A stretch of 64,000 nt of DNA from NCBI RefSeq assembly GCF_040371945.1, contig NZ_BAABWS010000003.1, forward strand, positions 178,953 to 242,952, written 5' to 3'. Origin of the DNA: Litorivita sp040371945 (GTDB lineage Bacteria; Pseudomonadota; Alphaproteobacteria; Rhodobacterales; Rhodobacteraceae). The translations under genes and the position numbers were made by a program. Positions within the stretch are counted from its first letter, which is position 1. Each line of letters begins with the position of its first letter. Positions 1 through 8,308 of this stretch are shown here, piece after piece. The notes beneath the pieces were generated by a model. The model made no database searches. It was not told where the DNA came from and worked only from the letters and a program-made list of their open reading frames with translations.

Positions 1-156
1 ATCCATGACGCGGAAACCGGCGAAACCCTCGAAAGCTTCTCGGTCATCGCGGGCGAGGCGATTGCCGACGACCTGCGCGCCGAGGTCGAATTGCTGCGCG
101 AAGAGCTCGACATGCTCAAACGCGCCTTCCGGCGTCATTGCCTCGAAACAATGTAA
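1..156 (+). CDS. C-terminal fragment of an unrecognised protein
   Basis: The reading frame is open from the first base and ends at TAA 154-156, giving the last 51 residues of a protein that begins outside the window. The tail is charged and probably helical or coiled-coil (AEVELLREELDMLKRAF), which is a common C-terminal feature and does not identify a family. Codon use looks like the neighbours (strong G/C third positions), so I take it as a real gene end and not a chance frame. No function is proposed. Confidence 0.6.
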   Translation: MHDAETGETLESFSVIAGEAIADDLRAEVELLREELDMLKRAFRRHCLETM

Positions 157-458
157 CGCCCCGCCCGCGCCCTGAGGCCGCGCCCCGCCGCCGTGCCCGG
201 AGGCCCCGTTTTGCAGGTTCTCTAAATATCCCCGCCGGAGGCATCCTGCCCGAAAAAACGGGCGCCATGGCGACCAATTGCGCGCCGCGCCCGCGCCAAG
301 CGCCTTGTCCATCGCACCCCGCGAAACATCTGTTTCCCTGTTTCCGTGCCATCAACGATCCGTGACAAAACCCCGATATTGTCCGCATCGCGCCCCAGTT
401 GCGCCCCATTGTGCCGTCATATCTGCTCCAACAGATAAAAACGCAGAGGTAACGGGTA
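157..458. other. Intergenic region upstream of the LysR gene
   Basis: About 300 bases with no gene I can support. Short frames on both strands here have no ribosome-binding site or recognisable protein content. The region must hold the promoter of the LysR gene at 459. I see no clear terminator for the preceding gene and no convincing promoter hexamers. Confidence 0.5.
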
Positions 459-1364
459 ATGGATCGTTTGACGGAAATGGAAGCCTTCGCCACGGTTGTG
501 GACCAAGGGGGCTTTACAGATGCCGCAAAGAAGATGGGGATTTCGAAATCCGCTGTCTCTAAACACGTCTCGTCGCTCGAAGCGCGCCTCGGGGCGCGTC
601 TTTTGAACCGCACCACACGGCGCGTCTCGCCGACCGAAATCGGTCTGGCCTATTATGACCGCGCCCGCCGTGTTCTCAATGACGCCGGCGAGGCCGATGC
701 GCTGGTCTCCTCGATGCAAAGCGACCCGTCGGGCCTTTTGCGCATCTCGGTGGCGACGGATTTCGGCGTCAATCATCTCTCGCCGGTTCTGGGCGAGTTT
801 CTGGGCGATTTCCCCGATATCACCGTCAATATGGTGCTCAACAACCGCTATGTGGAATTGATCTCCGAAGGTTTCGATATGGCGATCCGCATTGGCGAGC
901 TTGAAGACAGCACGCTGCGCGCCCGCAAATTGACCGAGACCACCAAACGCATGATCGCCAGCCCCGAATATCTGGCGCGCCATGGCCGTCCGCTCAAGAT
1001 CGACGATCTCAACGAGCACAAGCTGTTGCATTACTCGAACCAATCGGCGGGCAATGTGTGGAAGCTGACCGCGCCCTCGGGCGAGAAGCGTCAGGTGCGC
1101 ACCTCCGGCGGGCTGAGCGTCAATGACGGGCAATCGCTGCTCAATGCCGCGATCTCCGGCCTTGGCATCGCCTATCTGCCCAGCTTCCTCTACGCCGATG
1201 CGCTCGAAAAGGGCCTTGTCGAGGATGCGATGCCCGAGCTTCCGATGGAAACCCAAGGCATCTATGCGGTCTATCCCCCCGGGCGTTTCACACAGCCCAA
1301 GGTCCGCGCCTTTATCGATTTTCTGGTCCATGCCTTTGCCGACAAAGGCCCGACCGACTGGTAA
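459..1364 (+). CDS. LysR-family transcriptional regulator
   Basis: A 301-residue DNA-binding regulator of the usual LysR length. The N-terminal winged helix-turn-helix spans roughly residues 1-60, with the typical ISKSAVSKHVSSLEARLGAR recognition-helix stretch followed by LLNRTTR. The remainder is the periplasmic-binding-like effector domain of the family (about 90-290). The ATG is preceded by AGAGGT at 445-450. The gene stands alone: the OmpA-like gene downstream is convergent, with a terminator between them, so the target operon is not evident. The sequence resembles the large DsdC/AaeR-like LysR subgroup found in many copies in Rhodobacteraceae; the effector is unknown. Confidence 0.9.
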   Translation: MDRLTEMEAFATVVDQGGFTDAAKKMGISKSAVSKHVSSLEARLGARLLNRTTRRVSPTEIGLAYYDRARRVLNDAGEADALVSSMQSDPSGLLRISVATDFGVNHLSPVLGEFLGDFPDITVNMVLNNRYVELISEGFDMAIRIGELEDSTLRARKLTETTKRMIASPEYLARHGRPLKIDDLNEHKLLHYSNQSAGNVWKLTAPSGEKRQVRTSGGLSVNDGQSLLNAAISGLGIAYLPSFLYADALEKGLVEDAMPELPMETQGIYAVYPPGRFTQPKVRAFIDFLVHAFADKGPTDW

Positions 1365-1410
1365 CACCAGACCCCGAGTTTCTTCCCCCCGGCCCAAGAG
1401 GCCACACCTC

Positions 1411-1439
1411 GCCCGGCATTTCGATGCCGGGCTTTTTTT
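1411..1439 (+). terminator. Rho-independent terminator after the LysR gene
   Basis: A perfect 9-bp stem, GCCCGGCAT / ATGCCGGGC, with a TTCG tetraloop is followed by seven T residues at 1433-1439. It lies 47 bases after the LysR stop codon and points the same way. Confidence 0.93.
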
Positions 1440-1511
1440 CTGTGTTTTTCGTGCTGCGCGATATCTGCCGCGCCGGTTGCTGCGCCGCACGTCTTTGCGC
1501 CGCGCGCGGGC

Positions 1512-2627
1512 CTATTCGGTGTTGAGCAAGACCACTTCGACGCGGCGGTTGGCCTCGCGGCCCGCGGCGGTCAGATTCGCGGTGCGCGGCGACAGATAGC
1601 CCATGCCCTCGCCCTCCAACTGCCCGCGCGGCACGCCATAGGCGCTCACCAACCGTTCCACCACCGCGCCCGCGCGCCGTTTCGACAGGGCGATATTGCC
1701 CTCAAGGCTGCCGACCGTATCGGTATGACCGACCAAGGCCACTTTGAGCTTGGCATCCGACAAAAGCATGCCGGCCAGTGCTGCGAGCGAGGCAAAAGGC
1801 CCTTCGCCCAAGGTGGCCGATCCGGTCTCGAAGTTCAGATCATCCAAGATCACATGGCCCGCATGGCGCAGCGCCTCGGGCAGGGGCATATCGGCGGCAA
1901 GGGGCGCGCTCGCACCCTGCGCGCGCAGCGGCGTTGCGGCGGGGGCGTCCAATGTCACCGAGGCGCGGGCGGCGGCGGATTTGGCCGCTTTGCTGCCCAC
2001 GGGGGCGATATGCACCATCTGAACATAGCCCGAAGCCCCCGCTCGGCTGACCAGCAGGACGACCACCTCGGTTTGCTCCACGGGCGCAGGGCTGGTCGCG
2101 GTTTCGGTGCCCGCGGGCACCGCCGGATCGCCTTGAGCCTCGCTTGCGGGCGGCGCATCGGCAGCGGCCGCCGGATCAGTGCGGCCCTGCGGCGGGATCG
2201 GGCGGGCAAAGGCGGCGTAGCGGTAATCGAACAGGTCCACGAACATATCGGGCGGGGCGATCACATCGAGGGCAAAGCGGAAATCATATCCGCCGCATTC
2301 CTGCGCGAAACAGCGGTGCAGCGCGGTAAATCCTTCGGCCTCCAGCTGTTCGGCCAAAGGCGCCATCAGTTGCAGCGTCTCCAGCCCCTCCGAGCGCACC
2401 CGCCATGCGGTCCGGCTGACGCGCCCCTCGGCGCGCTGCAACGGCACCAGATCGCCCGATTGATTGGCGCTCGCATAGGCATAGCTCGCCGGTGCGACGG
2501 TGTCGTGATAGGTCTCGCGCGCGTTGCTGGGCAGCGACAACTCAAAGGTCGCGGCCCGCTGCGCCGCCCCCATCGAGGCGGCAAAGGCCGCCGCCAGAAA
2601 AATCACAAATGAGCACTGATATCGCAA
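1512..2627 (-). CDS. OmpA-family outer-membrane/peptidoglycan-binding protein
   Basis: The last about 108 residues form an OmpA-like peptidoglycan-associating domain, with LNFETGSATL, VGHTDTVGS and the closing NRRVEVVL motif. This suggests a periplasmic protein that tethers the envelope to peptidoglycan. The middle (about 30-260) is a less conserved domain with a Pro/Ala-rich linker near 200. The frame is open much further upstream, but that part overlaps the AhpD-like gene and reads as its shadow. A TTG at 2627 gives 371 residues and a good signal peptide (MRYQCSFVIFLAAAFAASMG); a GTG at 2606 is the alternative. It is last in a leftward operon with the AhpD-like, GNAT and CinA-type genes, only about 15 bases after the previous stop. 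Confidence 0.82.
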   Translation of the reverse strand: MRYQCSFVIFLAAAFAASMGAAQRAATFELSLPSNARETYHDTVAPASYAYASANQSGDLVPLQRAEGRVSRTAWRVRSEGLETLQLMAPLAEQLEAEGFTALHRCFAQECGGYDFRFALDVIAPPDMFVDLFDYRYAAFARPIPPQGRTDPAAAADAPPASEAQGDPAVPAGTETATSPAPVEQTEVVVLLVSRAGASGYVQMVHIAPVGSKAAKSAAARASVTLDAPAATPLRAQGASAPLAADMPLPEALRHAGHVILDDLNFETGSATLGEGPFASLAALAGMLLSDAKLKVALVGHTDTVGSLEGNIALSKRRAGAVVERLVSAYGVPRGQLEGEGMGYLSPRTANLTAAGREANRRVEVVLLNTE

Positions 2628-2643
2628 AACCCGCCCGATCTTT

Positions 2644-3210
2644 TTAGCGCGCCTGCGCGTGATAGGCATCATTGGGATGCATCGCCGTGGCCGAAGCCAC
2701 GCGGTTCGACATGTTGAAAAACGCCGCCACATTGGCGATGTCCCATATGTCGCGGTCGGTAAAGCCGACATTGCGCAGGGCTTGGCGGTGAGGCTCTTCG
2801 ATGGTGGCGCTGGCTTCGGTGATCTGCACCGCGAAATCAAGCATCGCCCGTTGCCGCGCATCCAGATCCGCGACGCGGTAATTCATCATCAATTTCTCGC
2901 CCAGCATCGGATCGCCCGACAATTGCCGCACCGCCGCGCCATGGGCGGTTAGGCAATAGAAACATTTGTTCACCGCCGAAACCACCACGGCGATCATCTC
3001 GCGCTCCAGCTTGCTCAGCGCGCTATCGCCCAGCATCAGGTCGTTATAAAGCGCGGTAAAGGCATTGAGCTTGTCGATGTCAAACGCATGGGCCTTGAGC
3101 ACATTGGGCACCATGCCAAGCTTCTCGTCGCAGATGTCGAAATATTTTTGCGTCGCGGGCGGCAAGGGATCGACCATCGGCAGGTCGAGCGCGGTCGGCT
3201 CTTTGGGCAT
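2644..3210 (-). CDS. AhpD-like peroxidase-related enzyme
   Basis: A 188-residue alpha-helical carboxymuconolactone decarboxylase/AhpD-fold protein. The redox-active CxxC followed by histidine is visible as NKCFYCLTAHG (about residues 86-96), the hallmark of AhpD-type alkylhydroperoxidases; this longer subtype is usually annotated as a peroxidase-related enzyme. The ATG at 3210 is preceded by GGAGGAG with good spacing and lies 1 base after the stop of the upstream GNAT gene, so the two are probably translationally coupled. The substrate is not known; a role in peroxide or radical detoxification is an inference from the family. Confidence 0.88.
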   Translation of the reverse strand: MPKEPTALDLPMVDPLPPATQKYFDICDEKLGMVPNVLKAHAFDIDKLNAFTALYNDLMLGDSALSKLEREMIAVVVSAVNKCFYCLTAHGAAVRQLSGDPMLGEKLMMNYRVADLDARQRAMLDFAVQITEASATIEEPHRQALRNVGFTDRDIWDIANVAAFFNMSNRVASATAMHPNDAYHAQAR

Positions 3211-3211
3211 G

Positions 3212-3955
3212 TTATTCTCCTCCCTCAAGACTGCGGTAGTGATACTCTCCCACGGGCACCATCCCGATGGAAGAGTAGAGCCCGTTGGCGGCGGTGTTGT
3301 CTTTCACGCACAACAGCGCCATTTCCGTCGCCCCGTGCTCGCGCGCCCAGATCGCGGCGCGGCGCATGGCGTAGCGGCCCCAACCTTGGCGGCGCTGCTC
3401 GGGCAGGACCTCCATCGCGTGCACCATGGCAATGCCGTCATGGATCGCCACAAAGGCCGTGCCCGCAGGATGGTCCTTCATGCGGCCAAGGATCGAGGTT
3501 TTCGGCGCGCCCGCGCGCTCCATAATCGCCATACGCGCAGGGCCGATTCCCCCCGCCGCCCAGATATCGCGCTGGATCGCCAAAGGCCCCCAAATGCAAA
3601 AGGTCGAAACCTTGGGCGGCGGATCACCGACCAGGGCGTCGATCGGCGCGCCATAGAGCACCACCGGATCAATCACCCGATAGCCGCGCGCGGCCAGCGC
3701 GCTGTCGAGCGCCGTATCGCCCCCGCGGATCATGAAGAGCGGCGTTTGGTCCATCGCGCGCTGCGCCGCTTCGACGGCGTCAATATCGGCAGGATCGAAC
3801 TGCGCGCCGGTTTGCGAGGCGGCGCTGACGCGTTTGCCGCCCGAGGCGCCGTCCGCGTCGCGCCCGTCGCGCACCAAAAAGCCGCCGATCTGTTGGGTGT
3901 TTGATGCTGGCCAAGTGGCGTCAATCACATCGAAATAGCGTGGCTGGGTCGTCAT
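3212..3955 (-). CDS. GNAT-family N-acetyltransferase
   Basis: A 247-residue protein with an acyl-CoA-binding GNAT core in its C-terminal half: EVLPEQRRQGWGRYAMRRAA is the motif A Q/RxxGxG/A loop that binds the acetyl-CoA pyrophosphate. The N-terminal half is a divergent, probably degenerate GNAT-like domain, as in many two-domain acetyltransferases. It starts with an ATGA overlap with the CinA-type gene and ends 1 base before the AhpD-like start, so it is the middle of a tight operon. The acceptor substrate cannot be deduced. Confidence 0.82.
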   Translation of the reverse strand: MTTQPRYFDVIDATWPASNTQQIGGFLVRDGRDADGASGGKRVSAASQTGAQFDPADIDAVEAAQRAMDQTPLFMIRGGDTALDSALAARGYRVIDPVVLYGAPIDALVGDPPPKVSTFCIWGPLAIQRDIWAAGGIGPARMAIMERAGAPKTSILGRMKDHPAGTAFVAIHDGIAMVHAMEVLPEQRRQGWGRYAMRRAAIWAREHGATEMALLCVKDNTAANGLYSSIGMVPVGEYHYRSLEGGE

Positions 3956-4677
3956 GCGGGGAAGGCCTCGCTCAATTCGATCATCGCCGCATCAATGCGC
4001 GCACCGTCATGGCCGCGGATCACGATATTCGCGCCGAACACCCCGTCTTTGACATAGGGGTAGGAGCCGATGGACAGATCGCCGTATTTCTCGGCCAGAT
4101 CGCCGAGCGGCCCCGCGATTTCGCCCTCGCCGCGCTCGATCCGCAGGCTTTGGCTCAACAGCGGCGCGCCGCCCGTCAGGGTGGGCAGAACGCTGGCCAC
4201 CATCGCCTCGAACACCGCAGGCACCCCCGCCATGACATGCACGTTGCGGATCGTGAACCCCGGCGCGATGCTGACCGGATTGTCGATCAGCGCCGCGCCG
4301 TCGGGGATGCGCGCCATGCGCAGGCGCGCCTCATTGATCTGCCCGCCGCTGCGTTTGTAATGCGCCTCCAAAAGCGCGCGCGCGTCATCGCGCACCGAAA
4401 TGGGCGTGTCGAATGCAGCGGCCACGGCTTCGGCGGTGATGTCGTCATGAGTCGGGCCGATGCCGCCCGAGGTGAACAGGTTGTCATGGGCCGCGCTCAG
4501 CGCTTGCACCGCGCCGATGATCGCTGCGCGATCATCGGACACCACCCGCACCTCGCGCAAATCAATGCCCGCGCGGGTCAATTCGCCCGCCAGATGGTGC
4601 ATATTGGAATCGCGCGTGCGCCCCGACAGGATTTCATCCCCGATCACAAGCATGGCGGCACTGGGGTTTGCGGGCAT
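3952..4677 (-). CDS. CinA/molybdopterin-binding domain protein (MoCF domain only)
   Basis: A 241-residue protein of the competence/damage-inducible CinA N-terminal family. The MoCF (MogA-like) fold is shown by LVIGDEILSGRTRDSN near the start and TSGGIGPTHDDIT around residue 75. The C-terminal nicotinamide-nucleotide deamidase (PncC) domain of full-length CinA is absent, the usual state in this lineage. The start at 4677 has AAGGAGAG just upstream; the longer frame would run into the promoter region shared with the divergent sfsA (4724). It is the first gene of the leftward four-gene operon. Its biochemical role is unclear: the family has ADP-ribose/NMN pyrophosphatase activity in some members. 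Confidence 0.85.
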   Translation of the reverse strand: MPANPSAAMLVIGDEILSGRTRDSNMHHLAGELTRAGIDLREVRVVSDDRAAIIGAVQALSAAHDNLFTSGGIGPTHDDITAEAVAAAFDTPISVRDDARALLEAHYKRSGGQINEARLRMARIPDGAALIDNPVSIAPGFTIRNVHVMAGVPAVFEAMVASVLPTLTGGAPLLSQSLRIERGEGEIAGPLGDLAEKYGDLSIGSYPYVKDGVFGANIVIRGHDGARIDAAMIELSEAFPA

Positions 4678-4723
4678 CGGCACTCTCCTTGAAACGTCTC
4701 CCGCACAGGTATAGGCCTGCCCC

Positions 4724-5443
4724 ATGCGCTTTCAAACCCCTCTTGAGCCTGCCGTGCTGATCCGCCGCTACAAACGGTTTCTGGCCGATATCCGCCTGCA
4801 GGACGGGACCGAGGCCGTGGCCCATTGCGCGAACCCCGGATCGATGATGGGGCTGGCCGAGGCGGGGATGCGCATCTGGGTCGAGCGCAACGATGATCCC
4901 AAGAAAAAGCTGCGCTACGGCTGGCGGCTTGTGGACCACGGGGGCGGGCAGTTCACGGGCGTCGATACATCCGTGCCCAACCGCGCCCTGCGCGAGGCGT
5001 TGATGGCGCGGCAATTGGCGCCGTTCGCGTCGTTTGACGAGATATTGCCCGAACAAAAATACGGGCAAAACAGCCGCATTGATTTCCTGTTGCGCAAGGC
5101 GGGCGAGGCCGATCTTTATCTGGAGGTGAAATCCGTGACGCTGTCGCGGCAGCAAGGATTGGCGGAATTTCCCGACAGCGTGACCAAACGCGGCGCAAAA
5201 CACCTTGAGGAGCTATGCGAGATGCGCCGCCAAGGCCACCGCGCCGCGATGCTTTATCTGGTGCAGCGCACCGATTGCACCCGCACGGGTTTGGCCGCCG
5301 ATATCGACCCCGCCTATGCCGCCGCCTATGCGCGCGCCCGCGCGGCTGGGGTCGAGGCCTATGCCTATACCTGCAACATCACGCCGCAAGAGATCACCAT
5401 CGGCGCGCCGCTGCCCGCGCCTGCGCCGGCGCGCGGCGCATGA
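4724..5443 (+). CDS. sfsA: SfsA family DNA/RNA nuclease-like protein
   Basis: The 239-residue protein matches SfsA over its whole length: LIRRYKRFLADIRLQDG at the N-terminus (OB-fold), CANPGSMMGL, and the nuclease-like core with IDFLLR, DLYLEVKSVTL (the E-x-K of a PD-(D/E)XK fold) and FPDSVTKRG. SfsA was first described as stimulating maltose metabolism in E. coli and binds DNA; its true role is uncertain. The gene starts 46 bases from the divergent cinA-type gene and is followed 94 bases later by map, a neighbour relation common in Rhodobacteraceae. Confidence 0.95.
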   Translation: MRFQTPLEPAVLIRRYKRFLADIRLQDGTEAVAHCANPGSMMGLAEAGMRIWVERNDDPKKKLRYGWRLVDHGGGQFTGVDTSVPNRALREALMARQLAPFASFDEILPEQKYGQNSRIDFLLRKAGEADLYLEVKSVTLSRQQGLAEFPDSVTKRGAKHLEELCEMRRQGHRAAMLYLVQRTDCTRTGLAADIDPAYAAAYARARAAGVEAYAYTCNITPQEITIGAPLPAPAPARGA

Positions 5444-5537
5444 ATTGCCGCGCGCCTCTGGCCCTTCGCGCAAAACCGTCCTAAATAGAGGCCAAACGGG
5501 CCAAAGCGCCCAGCGATATGATGTGAGCGAGACACCT

Positions 5538-6347
5538 ATGGGCGAAGAGCACCGCGGCCGCATGACCAAAGACGGCATCCGCATCCATGAAGAGGCGGAT
5601 TTCGCCGGAATGCATCTGGCCGGAAAACTGGCCGCGACGATCCTCGACGAGATCGCCGAACATGTCTTTCCTGGTCAAACCACGGCAGAAATCGACCGTT
5701 TGATCGAGGAAAAGGTCAATGCGGCGGGGGCGAAATCGGCCACCATCGGCTATCGCGGCTATAAACATGCCTCGTGTATTTCGGTGAACCATGTCGTGTG
5801 CCACGGCATCCCGAGCGACAAGACCCTCAAAGACGGTGATATTTTGAACATCGACGTGACGGTGATCGTGGATGGATGGTATGGCGATACTAGCCGCATG
5901 TATGTGGCGGGTAAATTGGGCCGCAAGGCCGAGCGGCTGATCGAGGTGACCCATGATGCCTTGATGCGCGGCATCGAGGTGGTCCGCCCAGGTGCGACCT
6001 TCGGCGATATCGGCCATGCGATCCAAAGCTATGTGGAAAGCCACCGCATGTCGGTGGTGCGCGATTTTTGCGGTCACGGGCTGGGCCGCGTGTTCCATTC
6101 GCCGCCCAATGTCTTGCATTACGGGCGCGCGGGGACGGGGCCGGTTCTGGAAGAGGGGATGTTTTTTACCATCGAGCCGATGGTCAATCTGGGCCGCCCC
6201 GAGACCAAGGTTCTGGCCGATGACTGGACCGCCGTGACGCGCGACAAATCGCTTTCGGCGCAATTCGAGCATTCAATCGGGGTAACCACCGACGGGTTCG
6301 AGATTTTCACCCTGTCCCCCGCCGGAACTTTTCACCCCACATACTAA
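5538..6347 (+). CDS. map: Type I methionine aminopeptidase
   Basis: A 269-residue cytosolic enzyme that removes the initiator methionine from nascent proteins. All five metal ligands of the pita-bread fold can be seen: the two Asp in NIDVTVIVDGWYGDTSR, His in FCGHGLGR, Glu in FTIEPM and Glu in QFEHSIGV. His in YKHASCISVNHVVCHG is the usual catalytic histidine region. The ATG at 5538 gives a short N-terminal extension; an internal ATG at 5562 (MTKDGIRIH) is an alternative, and neither has a strong ribosome-binding site. It is an essential housekeeping gene, and its product follows peptide deformylase in N-terminal processing. Confidence 0.96.
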   Translation: MGEEHRGRMTKDGIRIHEEADFAGMHLAGKLAATILDEIAEHVFPGQTTAEIDRLIEEKVNAAGAKSATIGYRGYKHASCISVNHVVCHGIPSDKTLKDGDILNIDVTVIVDGWYGDTSRMYVAGKLGRKAERLIEVTHDALMRGIEVVRPGATFGDIGHAIQSYVESHRMSVVRDFCGHGLGRVFHSPPNVLHYGRAGTGPVLEEGMFFTIEPMVNLGRPETKVLADDWTAVTRDKSLSAQFEHSIGVTTDGFEIFTLSPAGTFHPTY

Positions 6348-6643
6348 TCACAACAGCACTGGTTAAATTACCGATGCACTGGTGAACCACCCGATAGGGC
6401 TACAGGAAATTTGTTACGATTTTGTGTGTCTGCGCGGCAGGGGAAAGCGCTTTTGCAATTCCCCTCTGATCGGGTTTTGCGCGTCTTTGCTGTTTTTTAT
6501 CAAATGGTTAAATGCGTTTGATGCGCTTTTTGGCTCTTGATCGGGCCTTGTGGCTGGGCAATACCCTTCCCATCTTGATCCCGCTGCACCGCCGCATGGC
6601 AGTTGCAGCGATTCCAATGGATACCTCAAAAGGAGGCCAGCCT
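6348..6643. other. Intergenic region between map and the TRAP binding-protein gene
   Basis: No gene is supported here. It contains two adjacent 20-base near-repeats at 6356-6395 (see the repeat entry), a 7-bp inverted repeat AGGGGAA/TTCCCCT at 6439-6465 with a 13-base loop and no T-run, and a low-GC stretch around 6480-6530 that probably contains the promoter of the downstream gene. The strong ribosome-binding site AGGAGG is at 6631-6636. Confidence 0.5.
6356..6395. repeat. Two tandem 20-base near-repeats
   Basis: GCACTGGTTAAATTACCGAT (6356-6375) is followed directly by GCACTGGTGAACCACCCGAT (6376-6395), with 15 of 20 positions identical. The period of about two helical turns and the GGT...ACC inner symmetry would suit a repeated regulator site. 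They start 9 bases after the map stop and about 250 bases before the TRAP gene. Confidence 0.55.
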
Positions 6644-7690
6644 ATGACCTTGATGAAATCCGCAGCCCTCGCAGCCCTTTTGGGCCTGACCGCCACCGCG
6701 TCCTTTGCGCAAGAGGTCACGCTTCGCTTTCAACATTTCGTCTCGCCCAATTCGGCGAACCCGAAATATTTCATCGAGCCTTGGGCCAAAAAGGTCGAAG
6801 CTGACAGCAATGGCCGCCTCAAGATCGAGATCGTGCCCTTCATGCAATTGGGCGGCAAAGCGCCCGAGCAATATGACTATATCCGCGACGGTGTGATCGA
6901 CGGCGGTTGGGTTATTCCGGGTTATCAGCCGGGGCGTTTTCCCGAAGCCGAGGCGATGGAAATGCCCTTCATGACCACCAAAAGCGCCGAGGAAGCCTCG
7001 ATCGCGGCGTGGGAATTCACGCAAAAGCACCTTGCCGATGATTTCGCCGATGTGCATGTGATCGCCGCCCATATGCACGGTCCGGGGATCGTGCACAAAC
7101 GCGGCGCCGAGATCGACGCCATCGAGGATTTCGGCGGGCTCAAACTGCGCGGCCCGTCGCGCGCGGCAACGATGCTGCTCGACAAATTGGGCGCGACGCC
7201 CATCGGCATGCCGGTGCCGGCTTTCCCCGAAGCGCTCTCCAAAGGCGTGGTGGACGGCGGCGTGATCACATGGGAAATGGCCCCCTCGCTCAAGCTGGAC
7301 GATCTGGCCGACAGCCACACCGATGTCGCGGGCGACAAGGCGCTGTATAACCTGTTTTTCATCTGGGCGATGAACAAAGAGGTCTATGAGGGGCTGCCCG
7401 ATGATTTGAAGGCGGTGATCGATGCCAACTCGGGCGAGATGGCATCGGCTTGGGCGGGGCGCGCCCATGACACCGGCGACAAGGACGGCCGCGCCGCGAT
7501 GGAAGCGGCGGGCAACACGCTTGCGGTGATCAGCCCCGAGCAGACCGCGCGGATGCAGGCGCTGGGCGAAGAGGTGGTCGCCGACTGGATCGTTGAAGCG
7601 GGCAAAAAGGGCCTCGACGGGCAGTTTTTGATCGACGATGCCCGCGCCATGGTCGCCAAATCTGCGGGCACCATCCGTCCGCTGAACTAA
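6644..7690 (+). CDS. TRAP transporter solute-binding protein, DctP family
   Basis: A 348-residue periplasmic binding protein. It has a clear signal peptide (MTLMKSAALAALLGLTATAS, cleavage after SFA) and the DctP-fold content: TLRFQHF, WAKKVEADSNGRLKIEI, the DGG/GYQPGRFPEAE stretch, and FGGLKLRGPSRAAT with the conserved arginine that normally binds a substrate carboxylate. The ATG at 6644 is set by AGGAGG eight bases upstream; the longer frame has no such site. No DctQ or DctM membrane genes are adjacent on either side, so it is an orphan binding protein, and its permease must be elsewhere or shared. The substrate is probably an organic acid, inferred from the family only. Confidence 0.9.
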   Translation: MTLMKSAALAALLGLTATASFAQEVTLRFQHFVSPNSANPKYFIEPWAKKVEADSNGRLKIEIVPFMQLGGKAPEQYDYIRDGVIDGGWVIPGYQPGRFPEAEAMEMPFMTTKSAEEASIAAWEFTQKHLADDFADVHVIAAHMHGPGIVHKRGAEIDAIEDFGGLKLRGPSRAATMLLDKLGATPIGMPVPAFPEALSKGVVDGGVITWEMAPSLKLDDLADSHTDVAGDKALYNLFFIWAMNKEVYEGLPDDLKAVIDANSGEMASAWAGRAHDTGDKDGRAAMEAAGNTLAVISPEQTARMQALGEEVVADWIVEAGKKGLDGQFLIDDARAMVAKSAGTIRPLN

Positions 7691-7713
7691 GCCGCGCCCG
7701 CCGCGCGATTGAG

Positions 7714-7743
7714 GGCCGCTTCCCGCGCGGGAGGCGGCCTTTC
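7714..7743 (+). terminator. Terminator after the TRAP binding-protein gene
   Basis: Long near-perfect hairpin: GGCCGC and TCCCGC on the left arm pair with GCGGGA and GCGGCC on the right, followed by a short TTT tract at 7740-7742. It lies 23 bases after the stop and just before the convergent rsmD gene. Confidence 0.75.
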
Positions 7744-7747
7744 TGCG

Positions 7748-8308
7748 TCAGGCCTTTTCGAGCAGGGAAATCACCGTGCCGCCATATTTGCGCGCATCCA
7801 GAACCTGCCAGCCTTCGGGCGCGGTGATGGCTGCGCTTTCCTCCCACACGATCAAGGCCTGATCGTCGATCCACCCGCCCGCCAATGCAGCGCGCAGCGC
7901 GGCCTCGCCCATCTGTTTGCCGTAGGGCGGATCGAGAAACACCAAATCAAACGGCGCGCCCTCATGGGCGGGCAATTTGCGCGCATCGCGGCGGTAAACC
8001 TGACAGGCCGCCTTGGCCTCGCAAAGCGCGATATTTTGCGTGAGGATTTTTTGCGCCACGCGCCCGTCCTCGACAAAACAGACCTGCGCCGCCCCGCGCG
8101 AAAGCGCCTCCAGCCCCAAAGCGCCGGTGCCCGCAAAGATATCGAGCACCCGCGCCCCGCCGATGGGATCGCCGAACCGCCCGCCGCCGAGCACGTTGAA
8201 CAGGCTCTCGCGCACGCGGTCCGTAGTCGGGCGCAGATGCGCGCCCGCATCGCCCTTGCCGACCGAGGCCAAGGCGCGGCCTTTGAATGCCCCCGCGATG
8301 ATCCTCAT
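7748..8308 (-). CDS. rsmD: 16S rRNA (guanine(966)-N2)-methyltransferase
   Basis: A 186-residue Rossmann-fold methyltransferase acting on the small ribosomal subunit. The N-terminal MRIIAGAFKGRAL and RPTTDRVRESLFNVL are typical of RsmD. The SAM-binding motif is VLDIFAGTGALGLEALSRG and the catalytic N-methyltransferase motif is FLDPPYGK (about 121-128). The start overlaps the end of the upstream flavoprotein gene by 4 bases (ATGA), so they form an operon. The length equals the family's usual 180-200 residues. Confidence 0.95.
   Translation of the reverse strand: MRIIAGAFKGRALASVGKGDAGAHLRPTTDRVRESLFNVLGGGRFGDPIGGARVLDIFAGTGALGLEALSRGAAQVCFVEDGRVAQKILTQNIALCEAKAACQVYRRDARKLPAHEGAPFDLVFLDPPYGKQMGEAALRAALAGGWIDDQALIVWEESAAITAPEGWQVLDARKYGGTVISLLEKA

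Noticed and set aside
138..365. Short rightward frame upstream of the first LysR gene
   Set aside because: Arg/Pro/Ala-rich sequence with no ribosome-binding site and no recognisable family; it is what G/C-rich non-coding DNA yields.
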